Positions 8,358-17,005 of a stretch of DNA of 64,000 nt are shown in pieces. The notes beneath the pieces were generated by a model. The model worked only from the letters and a program-made list of their open reading frames with translations, was not told where the DNA came from and searched no databases. Position 1 is the stretch's first letter, and the number at the start of each line of letters is the position of its first letter. This stretch comes from Burkholderiales bacterium (GTDB lineage Bacteria; Pseudomonadota; Gammaproteobacteria; Burkholderiales; Burkholderiaceae_D): assembly GCA_016200895.1 (NCBI GenBank), contig JACQDX010000104.1, positions 62,001 to 126,000 on the forward strand. Direction: 5' to 3'. A program made the translations under genes and the position numbers.

Positions 8358-8399
8358 TTGACTTTTAAGGCGCTGTGCATAATAGTACGAGCGTTCGAT
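8358..8399 (+). promoter_or_regulatory. Putative sigma-70 promoter with overlapping operator for the TetR/fad block
   Basis: TTGACT (8358-8363) is followed after 16 bases by TAATAG (8380-8385). Immediately downstream is the imperfect palindrome ACGAGCGTTCGA (8387-8398), placed where a TetR-type repressor would block initiation. It suggests autoregulation of the TetR gene at 8472. Assigned by eye only. Confidence 0.4.
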
Positions 8400-8471
8400 A
8401 AATTCATTTGTTTGCATCACTTTTGACATCACTACTGTAGACATGAATCTTTTCAACACAATCAATGTAAT

Positions 8472-9095
8472 ATGAATATGACATCAAAATTCATGCGCAA
8501 GGGGGAATTGACCCGCGCCGCCATTCTGGACGTAGCCCTGGACGCTGCCAGCCGGGATGGTATAGAGGGGCTGACCATAGGTTTGCTGGCCGACAAGATG
8601 AACATGAGCAAGTCTGGCGTGTTTGCCCATTTCGGTTCGCGTGAAGATCTGCAGATCGAAGTGCTGAAGCTGTACCACCATCATTTCGAGCAAGAGGTGT
8701 TTTATCCAAGCATGAAAGAAGAACGTGGCTTGCCGCGTTTGCAGTCCATGTTTGCATTATGGGTCAAGCGCGTCACGGTAGAGATTGCATCTGGCTGTAT
8801 CTATATCAGCGGTGCGGCCGAATACGATGACAGGGCAGGGCCCATCAGGGATGAACTGGTCGGTATGGTCCACGCGTGGCAGGGTGCCTTGCACCGCGCC
8901 GCAGCACAGGCAATACAACTGGGCCATTTGCGTGATGATGTCGAACCTGAACAGATTGTGTATGAGATGTATGGCCTGATATTAGCGCTGCACCATGATG
9001 CGCGTTTCTTGCGTAAGCCGGGCAGTGTGGGCCGTGCCGAAGTCGGATTTGAACGAATGATCGAGTATTACGCGCCGGTGCAGGTCACTGCTTGA
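8472..9095 (+). CDS. TetR-family regulator heading the beta-oxidation cluster
   Basis: The protein has 207 residues with an N-terminal HTH (GELTRAAILDVALDAASRDGIEGLTIGLLADKMNMSKSGVFAHFGSREDLQIEVL) and a C-terminal ligand domain of the TetR_C_16/FadR-like kind (GCIYISGAAEYDDRAGPIRDEL, then LHHDARFLRKPG). The first ATG is at 8472 with MNMTSKFM; a start at the second or fourth Met is possible. It lies 72 bases upstream of the acyl-CoA dehydrogenase in the same direction, so it probably represses the beta-oxidation genes and responds to an acyl-CoA. The effector is inferred from context. Confidence 0.85.
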   Translation: MNMTSKFMRKGELTRAAILDVALDAASRDGIEGLTIGLLADKMNMSKSGVFAHFGSREDLQIEVLKLYHHHFEQEVFYPSMKEERGLPRLQSMFALWVKRVTVEIASGCIYISGAAEYDDRAGPIRDELVGMVHAWQGALHRAAAQAIQLGHLRDDVEPEQIVYEMYGLILALHHDARFLRKPGSVGRAEVGFERMIEYYAPVQVTA

Positions 9096-9167
9096 TTTTG
9101 ACAATCATCGCCGCAAAAAATTTAGCATCCACATTTACCGTTTTAACTTTGCCGTCAGGAGAAAATC

Positions 9168-10958
9168 ATGGGTCAATATATCGCTCCATTGCGTGATATG
9201 CAGTTCGTGTTGCATGAGCTGTTGAATGTAGAAGAAGAATTGAAACAGCTGCCCAAGCATGCTGATGTTGATGGCGACATCATCAACCAGATTTTGGAAG
9301 AAGGCGGCAAATTCACTGCCAATGTATTGTTCCCACTGAATCACTCCGGTGACCGCGAAGGCTGCCACCACGACAAGACCAACCACACTGTCACCACACC
9401 AAAAGGCTTTAAAGAAGCCTACAAACAATATGTGGAAGCTGGCTGGCCTGCATTGTCTTGCGACCCTGAATTTGGTGGCCAGGGCTTGCCACTGGTAGTC
9501 AACAATTCTTTTTATGAAATGTTGAATTCATCCAACCAGGCATGGTCCATGTACCCAGGTTTGTCGCATGGTGCCTATGAATGTATCCATGAACATGGCA
9601 CACCAGAACAAAAATCCCTGTACCTGCCTAAGCTGATTTCTGGCGACTGGACTGGCACCATGTGCCTGACCGAGCCACATTGCGGTACTGACCTGGGCAT
9701 GCTGCGTTCCAAAGCAGAACCTCAGGCCGACGGCAGCTACAAAATCACAGGCGCGAAGATCTTCATCTCTGCCGGTGAACATGATATGTCCGAAAACATC
9801 ATCCATCTGGTGCTGGCACGCTTGCCAGGTGCACCAGAAGGTTCCAAGGGTATTTCCCTGTTCATCGTTCCTAAATTCCTGTCGAATGCAGATGGCAGCA
9901 TTGGTGAACGCAATCCTATTTTTTGCGGCGCGATCGAAGAAAAAATGGGCATCCACGGCAATTCCACTTGCCAGATGAACCTGGATGGCGCAACTGGCTG
10001 GCTCATCGGCGGCCCTAACAAGGGTTTGAATGCGATGTTCGTATTCATGAATGCTGCACGTCTGGGCGTGGGCATGCAAGGTCTGGGTCTGACAGAAGTG
10101 GCTTACCAAAATGCATTGGTATACGCCAAAGACCGTATCCAGATGCGTAGCCTGTCTGGTCCTAAGGCACCGGACAAGCCAGCTGACCCTATCATCGTCC
10201 ACGCTGACGTACGCCGCATGCTGTTCACGGCAAAAGCCTATGCTGAAGGTGCCCGTGCATTCTGCTCCTACGTTGCCCTGCAACTGGATAAAGAATTCAA
10301 CCATCCTGATGAACAAGTCCGTAAAGATTGCGCTGACGAAGTCGCCCTGCTGACACCAGTCATCAAAGCCTTCATCACTGACAATGCCTGGACTGCAACT
10401 TCTGAATGTCTGCAAGTCTACGGTGGCCACGGCTTCATTGCTGAATGGGGCATGGAGCAATATGTACGCGATGCCCGCATCAATATGATTTATGAAGGCA
10501 CGAACACCATTCAGTCCCTGGATTTGCTGGGCCGTAAAATCCTGATGGACAATGGTGCAAAACTGCGCAAGTTCGGTGCCAAGGTACAAGCCTTTGTTGA
10601 GGCCAATGGCACTAACGAAGCACTGGCAGAATTCATCACGCCACTGGCTGAGCTGGGCGACAAAGTCACCAAGCTGACTATGGAAATCGGCATGAAAGCC
10701 TTCCAGAACCCGGATGAAGTCGGCGCTGCTGCCGTACCTTACCTGCGCGTAGTCGGTCATCTGGTGTACAGCTATTTCTTTGCACAAATGGCAAAAATCG
10801 CTCTTGAAAAACAAGATTCTGGCGACAAGTTCTATGTCTCCAAACTGGCAACAGCACGTTTCTACTTTGCCCGCCTGTACCCGGAAACAGCGATGCTGAT
10901 CCGCCAGGCACGTTCTGGCTCTGCCAACCTGTTGTCACTCGAAGCTGACTTGTTCTAA
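9168..10958 (+). CDS. Acyl-CoA dehydrogenase, long form with C-terminal extension
   Basis: The protein has 596 residues and performs FAD-dependent alpha,beta-dehydrogenation of acyl-CoA, the first step of beta-oxidation. It shows the family N-terminal domain (WPALSCDPEFGGQGLP), the middle-domain motif CLTEPHCGTDLG then KITGAKIFIS, and the C-terminal helical domain with the EQYVRDARINMIYEGTNTIQ motif, whose Glu fits the catalytic base. The extra ~130 C-terminal residues match the Acyl-CoA_dh_C class rather than short-chain enzymes. A GGAG ribosome site precedes the ATG. The HAD/ECH fusion and thiolase follow, so one operon encodes the full spiral. Confidence 0.93.
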   Translation: MGQYIAPLRDMQFVLHELLNVEEELKQLPKHADVDGDIINQILEEGGKFTANVLFPLNHSGDREGCHHDKTNHTVTTPKGFKEAYKQYVEAGWPALSCDPEFGGQGLPLVVNNSFYEMLNSSNQAWSMYPGLSHGAYECIHEHGTPEQKSLYLPKLISGDWTGTMCLTEPHCGTDLGMLRSKAEPQADGSYKITGAKIFISAGEHDMSENIIHLVLARLPGAPEGSKGISLFIVPKFLSNADGSIGERNPIFCGAIEEKMGIHGNSTCQMNLDGATGWLIGGPNKGLNAMFVFMNAARLGVGMQGLGLTEVAYQNALVYAKDRIQMRSLSGPKAPDKPADPIIVHADVRRMLFTAKAYAEGARAFCSYVALQLDKEFNHPDEQVRKDCADEVALLTPVIKAFITDNAWTATSECLQVYGGHGFIAEWGMEQYVRDARINMIYEGTNTIQSLDLLGRKILMDNGAKLRKFGAKVQAFVEANGTNEALAEFITPLAELGDKVTKLTMEIGMKAFQNPDEVGAAAVPYLRVVGHLVYSYFFAQMAKIALEKQDSGDKFYVSKLATARFYFARLYPETAMLIRQARSGSANLLSLEADLF

Positions 10959-11015
10959 TCAAACATTCGCGCCATCCCATGTGGATGGGCTGGCGCGAAA
11001 CTCTTGAGGTTAAAA

Positions 11016-13415
11016 ATGACCAATTTCATCGTTAAAAAAGTCGCCGTTCTGGGCGCTGGCGTGATGGGTGCGCAAATTGCTGCCCACTGCATCAATGCAA
11101 AAGTGCCTGTCGTCCTGTTCGATTTGCCAGCCAAGGAAGGCCCAAAAAACGGTATCGTCCTGCGCGCTATCGAGAACCTGAAAAAGTTGAATCCTGCTCC
11201 ACTGGGCAACAAGGATGACGCAGCCCTCATCGAAGTCGCCAACTACGAAGACAATCTCGATGTGCTGGCTGGTTGCGACCTGATCATTGAAGCCATTGCA
11301 GAACGCATGGACTGGAAACATGATCTGTACAAAAAAGTGTCACCACACATTGCACCAAATGCGATTTTCGCATCCAACACTTCTGGCCTGTCCATCACTG
11401 CGTTGTCTGACGGCTTTGATGCAGAACTGAAAGCCCGTTTCTGCGGCGTGCATTTCTTCAACCCACCACGCTATATGCACCTGGTGGAATTGATCCCTAC
11501 CGTTGCTACCCGTCCAGAAATCATCGACCAGCTTGAAGGCTTCCTGACAACGACACTGGGCAAAGGCGTAGTCCGCGCCAAAGACACACCTAACTTCATC
11601 GCCAACCGCGTCGGTATCTTCGGCATGCTGGCAACGATTTATGAAGCTGAAAAATTTGGCTTGACTGTCGATGTCGTCGATGACCTGACAGGCAAAAAAC
11701 TGGGCCGTGCTTCTTCCGGTACTTTCCGTACTGCTGACGTGGTTGGTCTCGATACCATGGGCCATGTCATCAAGACCATGCAAGACAATCTGTCTGATGA
11801 TCCTTTCTTCGCTGTCTATAAAACACCTGAAGTGCTGGCCAAACTGGTCGCTGCAGGTGCGCTGGGTCAAAAATCCGGTGCCGGTTTCTACAAAAAAGTC
11901 GGCAAGGACATCCAGCGTCTGGACTTCGCCACAGCACAATATGTGACTGGCGGTGCCAAGGCTGACGACGTCGTTGCCCGCATGCTGAAAGAAAAAGACC
12001 CGGTCAAGAAAATGAAGGCCCTGCGTGAATCGACCAATGTACAGGCACAGTTCCTGTGGGCGATTTTCCGCGATGCCTTCCATTACATCGCCGTTCATGG
12101 CGCAACGATAGCCGACAATGCACGCGACATCGACTTCGCGATGCGCTGGGGCTTTGGCTGGAATGTAGGCCCGTTCGAAACATGGCAGGCATCTGGATGG
12201 CAAGAAGTCGCTGGCTGGGTCAAGGAAGATATCGATGCAGGCAAGGCACTGTGCAACGCACCGCTGCCAGCCTGGGTATTTGAAGGCCAGGTTGCAGAAA
12301 ATGCGGGCGTACACACAGCCGAAGGTTCCTGGTCACCAGCAAGCGGCAAATTCGTTCCACGTTCCACACTCGCCGTGTACGACCGTCAGGCATTCCGTGC
12401 GCCAGTACTGGGTACAGGCGTGGCAACTGGAGCAAACGCTGGCACGACTTTCTTTGAAGATGAATCTGTCCGTATCTGGCATCAGAATGACGACGTACTG
12501 GTCCTGTCACTGAAAACCAAGATGCACGTGATTGGCCCAGGCGTTATCGAAGGCATGGAAAAAGCCATCGCTGAAGCCGAGAAAAACTTCAAGGGTCTGG
12601 TGATCTGGAGTGCAGATGCGGCTGACGGCGGTGCCTTCTCTGCCGGTGCTGACTTGCAAGCCATGCTGCCTTTGTTCATGTCCGGTGGTGTAAAAGCCAT
12701 TGAACCAGCAATCTCCCGCCTGCAAGATGCGCATCAGGCTTTGAAATACGCCAACATCCCTGTGGTTGCTGCCGTTTCCGGCCTGGCACTCGGTGGTGGT
12801 TGCGAATTGATGATGCATACAGCCAAGCGCGTAGCATCCATTGAGTCCTACATCGGCCTGGTTGAAGTGGGCGTTGGTCTGGTACCTGGCGGCGGTGGTT
12901 TGAAAGAAGCAGCAGTACGCGCAGCGGCAGATGCCAAAGGCACAGATTTGCTGCAATTCCTGAAAAACTACTTCACCAATGCAGCTACAGCCGCAGTATC
13001 CAAATCTGCCTTGGAAGCACAGAAGATGGGTTATTTGTCTGCGGATGACGTCATTGTTTTCAACCCTTACGAATTGTTGCACGTTGCAAAAGTTGAAGCA
13101 CGCGCCATGTTTGATGCCGGTTACCGCGCACCGATGCGCAAACTGGTACCAGTCACTGGTCGCCACGGCATCGCCACGATCGCTGCACAACTGATCAATA
13201 TGCGTGATGGCGGTTTCATTTCTGCACATGATTTCAAACTGGGCAAAATGATTGCTGAAGTGGTCAGCGGTGGTGACATCGATAATGGCAGCCTGGTCAG
13301 CGAACAATGGTTGCTCGACATGGAGCGCAAAGCGTTTATGGAATTGCTGAATCATCCAAAAACACAAGAGCGCATTATGGGCATGATGCAAACTGGCAAG
13401 CCAGTCCGTAACTAA
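11016..13415 (+). CDS. Bifunctional 3-hydroxyacyl-CoA dehydrogenase / enoyl-CoA hydratase (FadN-type domain order)
   Basis: The protein has 799 residues. The N-terminal half is an NAD-dependent 3-hydroxyacyl-CoA dehydrogenase (VAVLGAGVMGAQIAAHC Rossmann motif, then HFFNPPRYMHLVELIP and DTPNFIANRVG). The C-terminal half is an enoyl-CoA hydratase/isomerase domain (FSAGADLQAML, then GLALGGGCELMMH and GVGLVPGGGG). This order is the reverse of E. coli FadB and matches Bacillus FadN. I use the ATG at 11016, which follows TTGAGG; the longer frame starts at a TTG inside that site. It lies between acyl-CoA dehydrogenase and thiolase, as in fadN-fadA-fadE operons. Confidence 0.92.
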   Translation: MTNFIVKKVAVLGAGVMGAQIAAHCINAKVPVVLFDLPAKEGPKNGIVLRAIENLKKLNPAPLGNKDDAALIEVANYEDNLDVLAGCDLIIEAIAERMDWKHDLYKKVSPHIAPNAIFASNTSGLSITALSDGFDAELKARFCGVHFFNPPRYMHLVELIPTVATRPEIIDQLEGFLTTTLGKGVVRAKDTPNFIANRVGIFGMLATIYEAEKFGLTVDVVDDLTGKKLGRASSGTFRTADVVGLDTMGHVIKTMQDNLSDDPFFAVYKTPEVLAKLVAAGALGQKSGAGFYKKVGKDIQRLDFATAQYVTGGAKADDVVARMLKEKDPVKKMKALRESTNVQAQFLWAIFRDAFHYIAVHGATIADNARDIDFAMRWGFGWNVGPFETWQASGWQEVAGWVKEDIDAGKALCNAPLPAWVFEGQVAENAGVHTAEGSWSPASGKFVPRSTLAVYDRQAFRAPVLGTGVATGANAGTTFFEDESVRIWHQNDDVLVLSLKTKMHVIGPGVIEGMEKAIAEAEKNFKGLVIWSADAADGGAFSAGADLQAMLPLFMSGGVKAIEPAISRLQDAHQALKYANIPVVAAVSGLALGGGCELMMHTAKRVASIESYIGLVEVGVGLVPGGGGLKEAAVRAAADAKGTDLLQFLKNYFTNAATAAVSKSALEAQKMGYLSADDVIVFNPYELLHVAKVEARAMFDAGYRAPMRKLVPVTGRHGIATIAAQLINMRDGGFISAHDFKLGKMIAEVVSGGDIDNGSLVSEQWLLDMERKAFMELLNHPKTQERIMGMMQTGKPVRN

Positions 13416-13430
13416 TCGAGGTACATTAAC

Positions 13431-14627
13431 ATGACTAAACAACTCCAAGACGCCTATATCGTCTCTGCTACCCGTACCCCGATCGGCAAATCTGGTCGTG
13501 GCATGTTCCGTAACACCCGCCCTGATGACTTGCTGGTGCGCGTACTGCAATCTGCTTTTGCACAAGTACCTAACCTTGATCCTAAACTGGCTGAAGATGC
13601 GATCATCGGTTGCTCTTTTCCTGAAGGCCCACAAGGCCTGAACCTGGCGCGTATGGGCATCTTGCTGGCAGGTTTGCCTAATAGTATCGGTGGCGTCACC
13701 ATCAACCGTTATTGCGCATCCGGTATTACTGCCGTTGCCATGGCAGCAGACCGCATCCGTGTCGGCCAGGCTGACGTGATGATCGCCGGTGGTGTCGAAT
13801 CCATGTCCATGGTCCCTATGATGGGTAATAGTCCATCCATGAACATGAATATCCTGAAAGACGAAAACGTAGGCATGGCCTATGGCATGGGTCTGACAGC
13901 AGAAAAAGTGGCCCAGCAATGGAAAGTATCCCGCGAAGCACAGGATGCATTTGCCCTGCAATCGCACCAACGTGCCATCGCTGCGCAAAATGCTGGTTAC
14001 TTCGATGCAGAGACAACTTCTGTCGACATCATCGACCGCGTGCCTAACCTGGCAACTGGTGAAATCGAACTGAAAACCCGCACCGTCAGCCGTGATGAAG
14101 GCGCACGACCAGACACATCCATCGAAGGTCTCGCAAAACTCAAGCCTGTATTCGCCGCCAAGGGTAGCGTTACTGCCGGTAACAGCTCGCAAACTTCCGA
14201 TGGCGCTGGTGCCCTGATCCTCGTCAGCGAAAAAATCCTGAGAGAATTCAACCTGACACCACTGGCACGTTTCGCCTCTTTCGCAGTACGCGGCGTACCA
14301 CCAGAAATCATGGGTATCGGTCCTAAAGAAGCCATCCCGGCAGCATGCCGTGCCGCTGGCATCACGCAAGACCAGATCGACTGGTTTGAATTGAATGAAG
14401 CCTTTGCTGCACAATCCCTGGCCGTGGTACAAGACCTGGGCCTGGATCCATCCAAGGTTAACCCTATGGGCGGCGCGATTGCCCTGGGCCACCCACTAGG
14501 TGCAACTGGCGCGATCCGTTCTGCAACGACGATACATGCCCTGCATCGCAACAACCTCAAATACGGCATGGTCACCATGTGCGTAGGTACAGGTATGGGC
14601 GCTGCCGGTATTTTTGAACGCATGTAA
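13431..14627 (+). CDS. fadA: Acetyl-CoA C-acyltransferase (3-ketoacyl-CoA thiolase)
   Basis: The protein has 398 residues and cleaves 3-ketoacyl-CoA with CoA in the last step of the cycle. The nucleophilic Cys sits in NRYCASGITAVAMAADRI (about residue 90). The active-site His is in GGAIALGHPLGATGAI and the second Cys in CVGTGMGAAGIFE. VESMS and NEAFAAQSL are further thiolase signatures. It starts 15 bases after the HAD/ECH fusion, preceded by a GAGG-type site. A strong terminator follows at 14649, ending the core operon. Confidence 0.93.
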   Translation: MTKQLQDAYIVSATRTPIGKSGRGMFRNTRPDDLLVRVLQSAFAQVPNLDPKLAEDAIIGCSFPEGPQGLNLARMGILLAGLPNSIGGVTINRYCASGITAVAMAADRIRVGQADVMIAGGVESMSMVPMMGNSPSMNMNILKDENVGMAYGMGLTAEKVAQQWKVSREAQDAFALQSHQRAIAAQNAGYFDAETTSVDIIDRVPNLATGEIELKTRTVSRDEGARPDTSIEGLAKLKPVFAAKGSVTAGNSSQTSDGAGALILVSEKILREFNLTPLARFASFAVRGVPPEIMGIGPKEAIPAACRAAGITQDQIDWFELNEAFAAQSLAVVQDLGLDPSKVNPMGGAIALGHPLGATGAIRSATTIHALHRNNLKYGMVTMCVGTGMGAAGIFERM

Positions 14628-14648
14628 GCTGCCTGCCTGAACAAAAAC

Positions 14649-14684
14649 AACCGCGCAGACTGTATTTTCTGCGCGGTTTTTTTT
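14649..14684 (+). terminator. Rho-independent terminator after the thiolase gene
   Basis: A perfect 11-bp stem (AACCGCGCAGA with TCTGCGCGGTT), an 8-base loop and a run of eight T. It closes the acyl-CoA dehydrogenase / fusion / thiolase operon. Confidence 0.93.
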
Positions 14685-14707
14685 AATGAGCTGAGTTTGA
14701 AGGAGCC

Positions 14708-15583
14708 ATGATGGAGACGGTACAAATCATCACTGCTGACGGCACTGCGCTGACAGCAAAAAAATTCACACCCACAAGCACAATTAAATCAGTGGTCGTC
14801 ATGCCAGCAGCCATGGGCGTGAAGCAAAATTTCTACGAACCCTTTGCCGAATTTCTGGCAGAGAATGGCATTGCCGTCCTGAGTTTTGATTATCGCGGCA
14901 TGGGCGAATCCATACCCGCGCAATACCGCAATTCATTACGCGGTTTTGATGCCGACATCCTGGTCTGGGCAGAGCGTGACTACAATGCAGCGCTGAAAAC
15001 TGCCAAGGAATGGCAACCCGCTGTACCCCTGCTCATCGTCGGCCACTCGCTCGGCGGGCAACTGCCTGGTCTGGTACCTGACAATCACCTCATAGATGGC
15101 ATGTTGACTGTCGGTTGCGGCAGCGGCTACTGGCGTGATAATTCACCACAGTTGAAACGCTTTGTCTGGCTCATGTGGTATTTCCTCGTGCCTTTATATA
15201 CCCGCATCTGGGGTTACTTCCCCGGCAAAAAAATGCGTAAGGTCGGTGACTTGCCCAAAGGCGTGATTTATCAATGGTCACGCTGGTGCCGCAGCCCTGA
15301 ATATTTTGTGGAGAAAGATGGCAGCCCCATGCAAACCGGCCACCATAAAATTCACAAGCCCATACTGTGCATGAGTTTTACCGATGATGAAATGATGAGC
15401 CGCCGCAGCATAGACAGCATGCATGATTACTACAGCAATGCAAAGATTGAACGACGCTATATCAATCCCAAAGACGTCGATGCCAAACGTATTGGCCATT
15501 TTGGCTTTTTCCGCCCACAGTTCCGCAACACACTTTGGCAGCAAGCCTTACAATGGCTGAACACTGCACCACAATCTACCTGA
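14708..15583 (+). CDS. Alpha/beta hydrolase
   Basis: The protein has 291 residues with a serine-hydrolase fold. The early strand VVVMPAAMGVKQNFYEPFAEFLAENG, the FDYRGMGES oxyanion-loop region and the nucleophile elbow GHSLGGQ (GxSxG, about residue 118) are visible. No signal peptide is present. A GGAG site precedes two adjacent ATG codons (14708, 14711). It lies just after the thiolase terminator and 30 bases before the enoyl-CoA hydratase, so it probably forms a second transcript with that gene and may hydrolyse acyl or CoA esters. The substrate is unknown. Confidence 0.85.
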   Translation: MMETVQIITADGTALTAKKFTPTSTIKSVVVMPAAMGVKQNFYEPFAEFLAENGIAVLSFDYRGMGESIPAQYRNSLRGFDADILVWAERDYNAALKTAKEWQPAVPLLIVGHSLGGQLPGLVPDNHLIDGMLTVGCGSGYWRDNSPQLKRFVWLMWYFLVPLYTRIWGYFPGKKMRKVGDLPKGVIYQWSRWCRSPEYFVEKDGSPMQTGHHKIHKPILCMSFTDDEMMSRRSIDSMHDYYSNAKIERRYINPKDVDAKRIGHFGFFRPQFRNTLWQQALQWLNTAPQST

Positions 15584-15613
15584 TCAATACCTCATCATTA
15601 AGAGACGATAATA

Positions 15614-16390
15614 ATGGATATCCTGACCCACAAAGAAAATGGAATTTTGACGATCAATTTCAATCGTCCAGAAAAGAAAAATGCCATCACCCAAGCCATG
15701 TACCAGGCAATGGCGGATGCGCTGCGCGATGCAGAAGCCGATGTGGCAGTACGCGCCATCCTCATCACCGGCAAGCCAGAAATTTTCACTGCCGGTAATG
15801 ATCTTGAAGACTTCATGAAAAACGCCCGCAGCCTTGCCGAGTCAGACGCTGTGCCACCCGTCTATCAATTCATGCAGGCTCTGAACGAGTCTGGCAAACC
15901 TGTGATTGCCGCCGTGTCCGGCGCAGCTGTCGGCATAGGCACCACGCTGCTCATGCATTGCGACATGATTTACCTCGCAGAAAATGCCAAACTCTCCATG
16001 CCCTTCACCCAGCTTGGCCTGTGCCCTGAGTTTGCCTCCAGCATGATATTCCAGCAAATCGTTGGCTATCAACGCGCCGCAGAAAAACTCATGCTGGGCG
16101 AAGCCTTCACCGCCGCCGAAGCATTTGAAATCGGCTTTGTCAATAAAGTCTTGCCACTGGAAGCATTATTGCCCTACGCGCAGCAACAGGCAGCCAAACT
16201 GGCAGCATTACCAGCCGCATCCATACGCGCCACCAAACGCCTGATGAAAGGCAACCAGCCCGCCGCCATCAGCGCCAAGATGACAGAAGAAAACAAGTAC
16301 TTCTCGGCGATGCTGAATGCACCAGAAGCGAAAGAAGCTTTCATGGCTTTCTTCCAGAAGCGCAAGCCGGATTTTAGCCAGTTTAGTTGA
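15614..16390 (+). CDS. Enoyl-CoA hydratase/isomerase family protein
   Basis: The protein has 258 residues of the crotonase superfamily. Visible are the N-terminal NRPEKKNAITQAMYQAM motif, the oxyanion-hole segment FTAGNDLEDFM, and the second CoA-binding/oxyanion region AVSGAAVGIGTTLLMHCDMIY with MPFTQLGLCPEFASS. An acidic residue sits near the usual Glu144 position but the usual Glu164 is not obvious, so isomerase or hydrolase activity is possible. It follows the alpha/beta hydrolase and completes the fatty-acid block. Confidence 0.9.
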   Translation: MDILTHKENGILTINFNRPEKKNAITQAMYQAMADALRDAEADVAVRAILITGKPEIFTAGNDLEDFMKNARSLAESDAVPPVYQFMQALNESGKPVIAAVSGAAVGIGTTLLMHCDMIYLAENAKLSMPFTQLGLCPEFASSMIFQQIVGYQRAAEKLMLGEAFTAAEAFEIGFVNKVLPLEALLPYAQQQAAKLAALPAASIRATKRLMKGNQPAAISAKMTEENKYFSAMLNAPEAKEAFMAFFQKRKPDFSQFS

Positions 16391-16415
16391 GCGACAGGCT
16401 ACCTCAAGAGGTTGG

Positions 16416-16483
16416 CGTAAAGTGCCACAGAAGGTGAGATTCTTGCCGCAGAAGGTGAGATTTTTGCCAGAGTAGTTGAGATT
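16416..16483 (+). repeat. Three tandem 21-bp units resembling an IS21-family terminus (solo end)
   Basis: After CGTAAAGT come units of exactly 21 bases starting at 16424 (GCCACAGAAGGTGAGATTCTT) and 16445 (GCCGCAGAAGGTGAGATTTTT), then a partial third at 16466 (GCCAGAGTAGTTGAGATT). Related units occur at 42599-42640 and 22476-22503. Multiple ~20-bp repeats at the ends are typical transposase-binding sites of IS21-like elements. No transposase gene remains nearby. Confidence 0.55.
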
Positions 16484-16485
16484 GG

Positions 16486-16529
16486 ATAATTAAAGCAGGT
16501 TAGCCATCCGGCCAACCTGCTTTAATTAT
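16486..16529. terminator. Long bidirectional hairpin (20-bp stem, 4-base loop)
   Basis: The arms 16486-16505 and 16510-16529 are complementary except for one base (ATAATTAAAGCAGGTT and its complement plus GCC/GGC). A/T-rich flanks allow termination on both strands. It covers the stop codon of the broken minus-strand gene at 16526. Confidence 0.75.
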
Positions 16530-16980
16530 GTGAGGTTACTAGAGACAACCCCATGCTCAACTGGACGGGGATAAAAAATAATTCCGTATGGAATAGTTAA
16601 AGACCTAATGTCTTCTTTGTTCGTCAGGTATTTTATTTTGAAGCCTCCATCCCACTGAACTTCATTTTTACCAGTGTTGGCAATAGTTATCCCTGATTCT
16701 TTGTTTATTTTTTTAAATGCAGCACTAATCTTTTCTGGAATGGAATCTCTGGTGCAGTTATAGAAGCAACCTTTTTATTTAGCCACTCAAGAAACTCCGA
16801 GGATAAAATAATTTTCGAATCATTATTTCCATTTCCTGCTACGTAGATTCCTAAGACAAAATTCATATCCGGAGCGTCTTCCATAAATTTCTCCTCTTTT
16901 TTCCCGGTTTTTATAATTAAGGTTGCTCCTAAAGGTCCTGAGAATGCTGGATCAACGGGAATACCTGCTTCTATCGCAAC
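16526..16980 (-). pseudogene. Frameshifted, 5'-truncated AT-rich gene of unknown function
   Basis: On the minus strand a frame opens at 16980 just after stop codons and reads IEAGIPVDPAFSGPLGA, then MEDAPDMNFVLGIYVAG, up to SITAP near 16750. There a one-base shift is needed to continue as DSIPEKISAAFKKINKESG and EVQWDGGFKIKYL to a stop at 16526. An internal ATG at 16884 has a GAGGAG site. Base composition is clearly more AT-rich than the flanking genes, suggesting acquisition from elsewhere. I do not recognise the family. A sequencing error at the shift is possible, but the missing N-terminus still argues for a relic. Confidence 0.55.
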
Positions 16981-17005
16981 CTATTAGCCGGGCCTCAATG
17001 TTTCT

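Noticed and set aside
9528..10814. Long minus-strand frame opposite the acyl-CoA dehydrogenase
   Set aside because: Shadow of a confident gene; the translation has no recognisable motif and is rich in Cys, His and Gln.
12507..14492. A 661-codon open frame on the minus strand across the fusion and thiolase genes
   Set aside because: It is antisense to two well-supported enzymes, is rich in Cys/His/Phe with no domain, and has no ribosome site. Codon bias of the plus-strand genes creates it.
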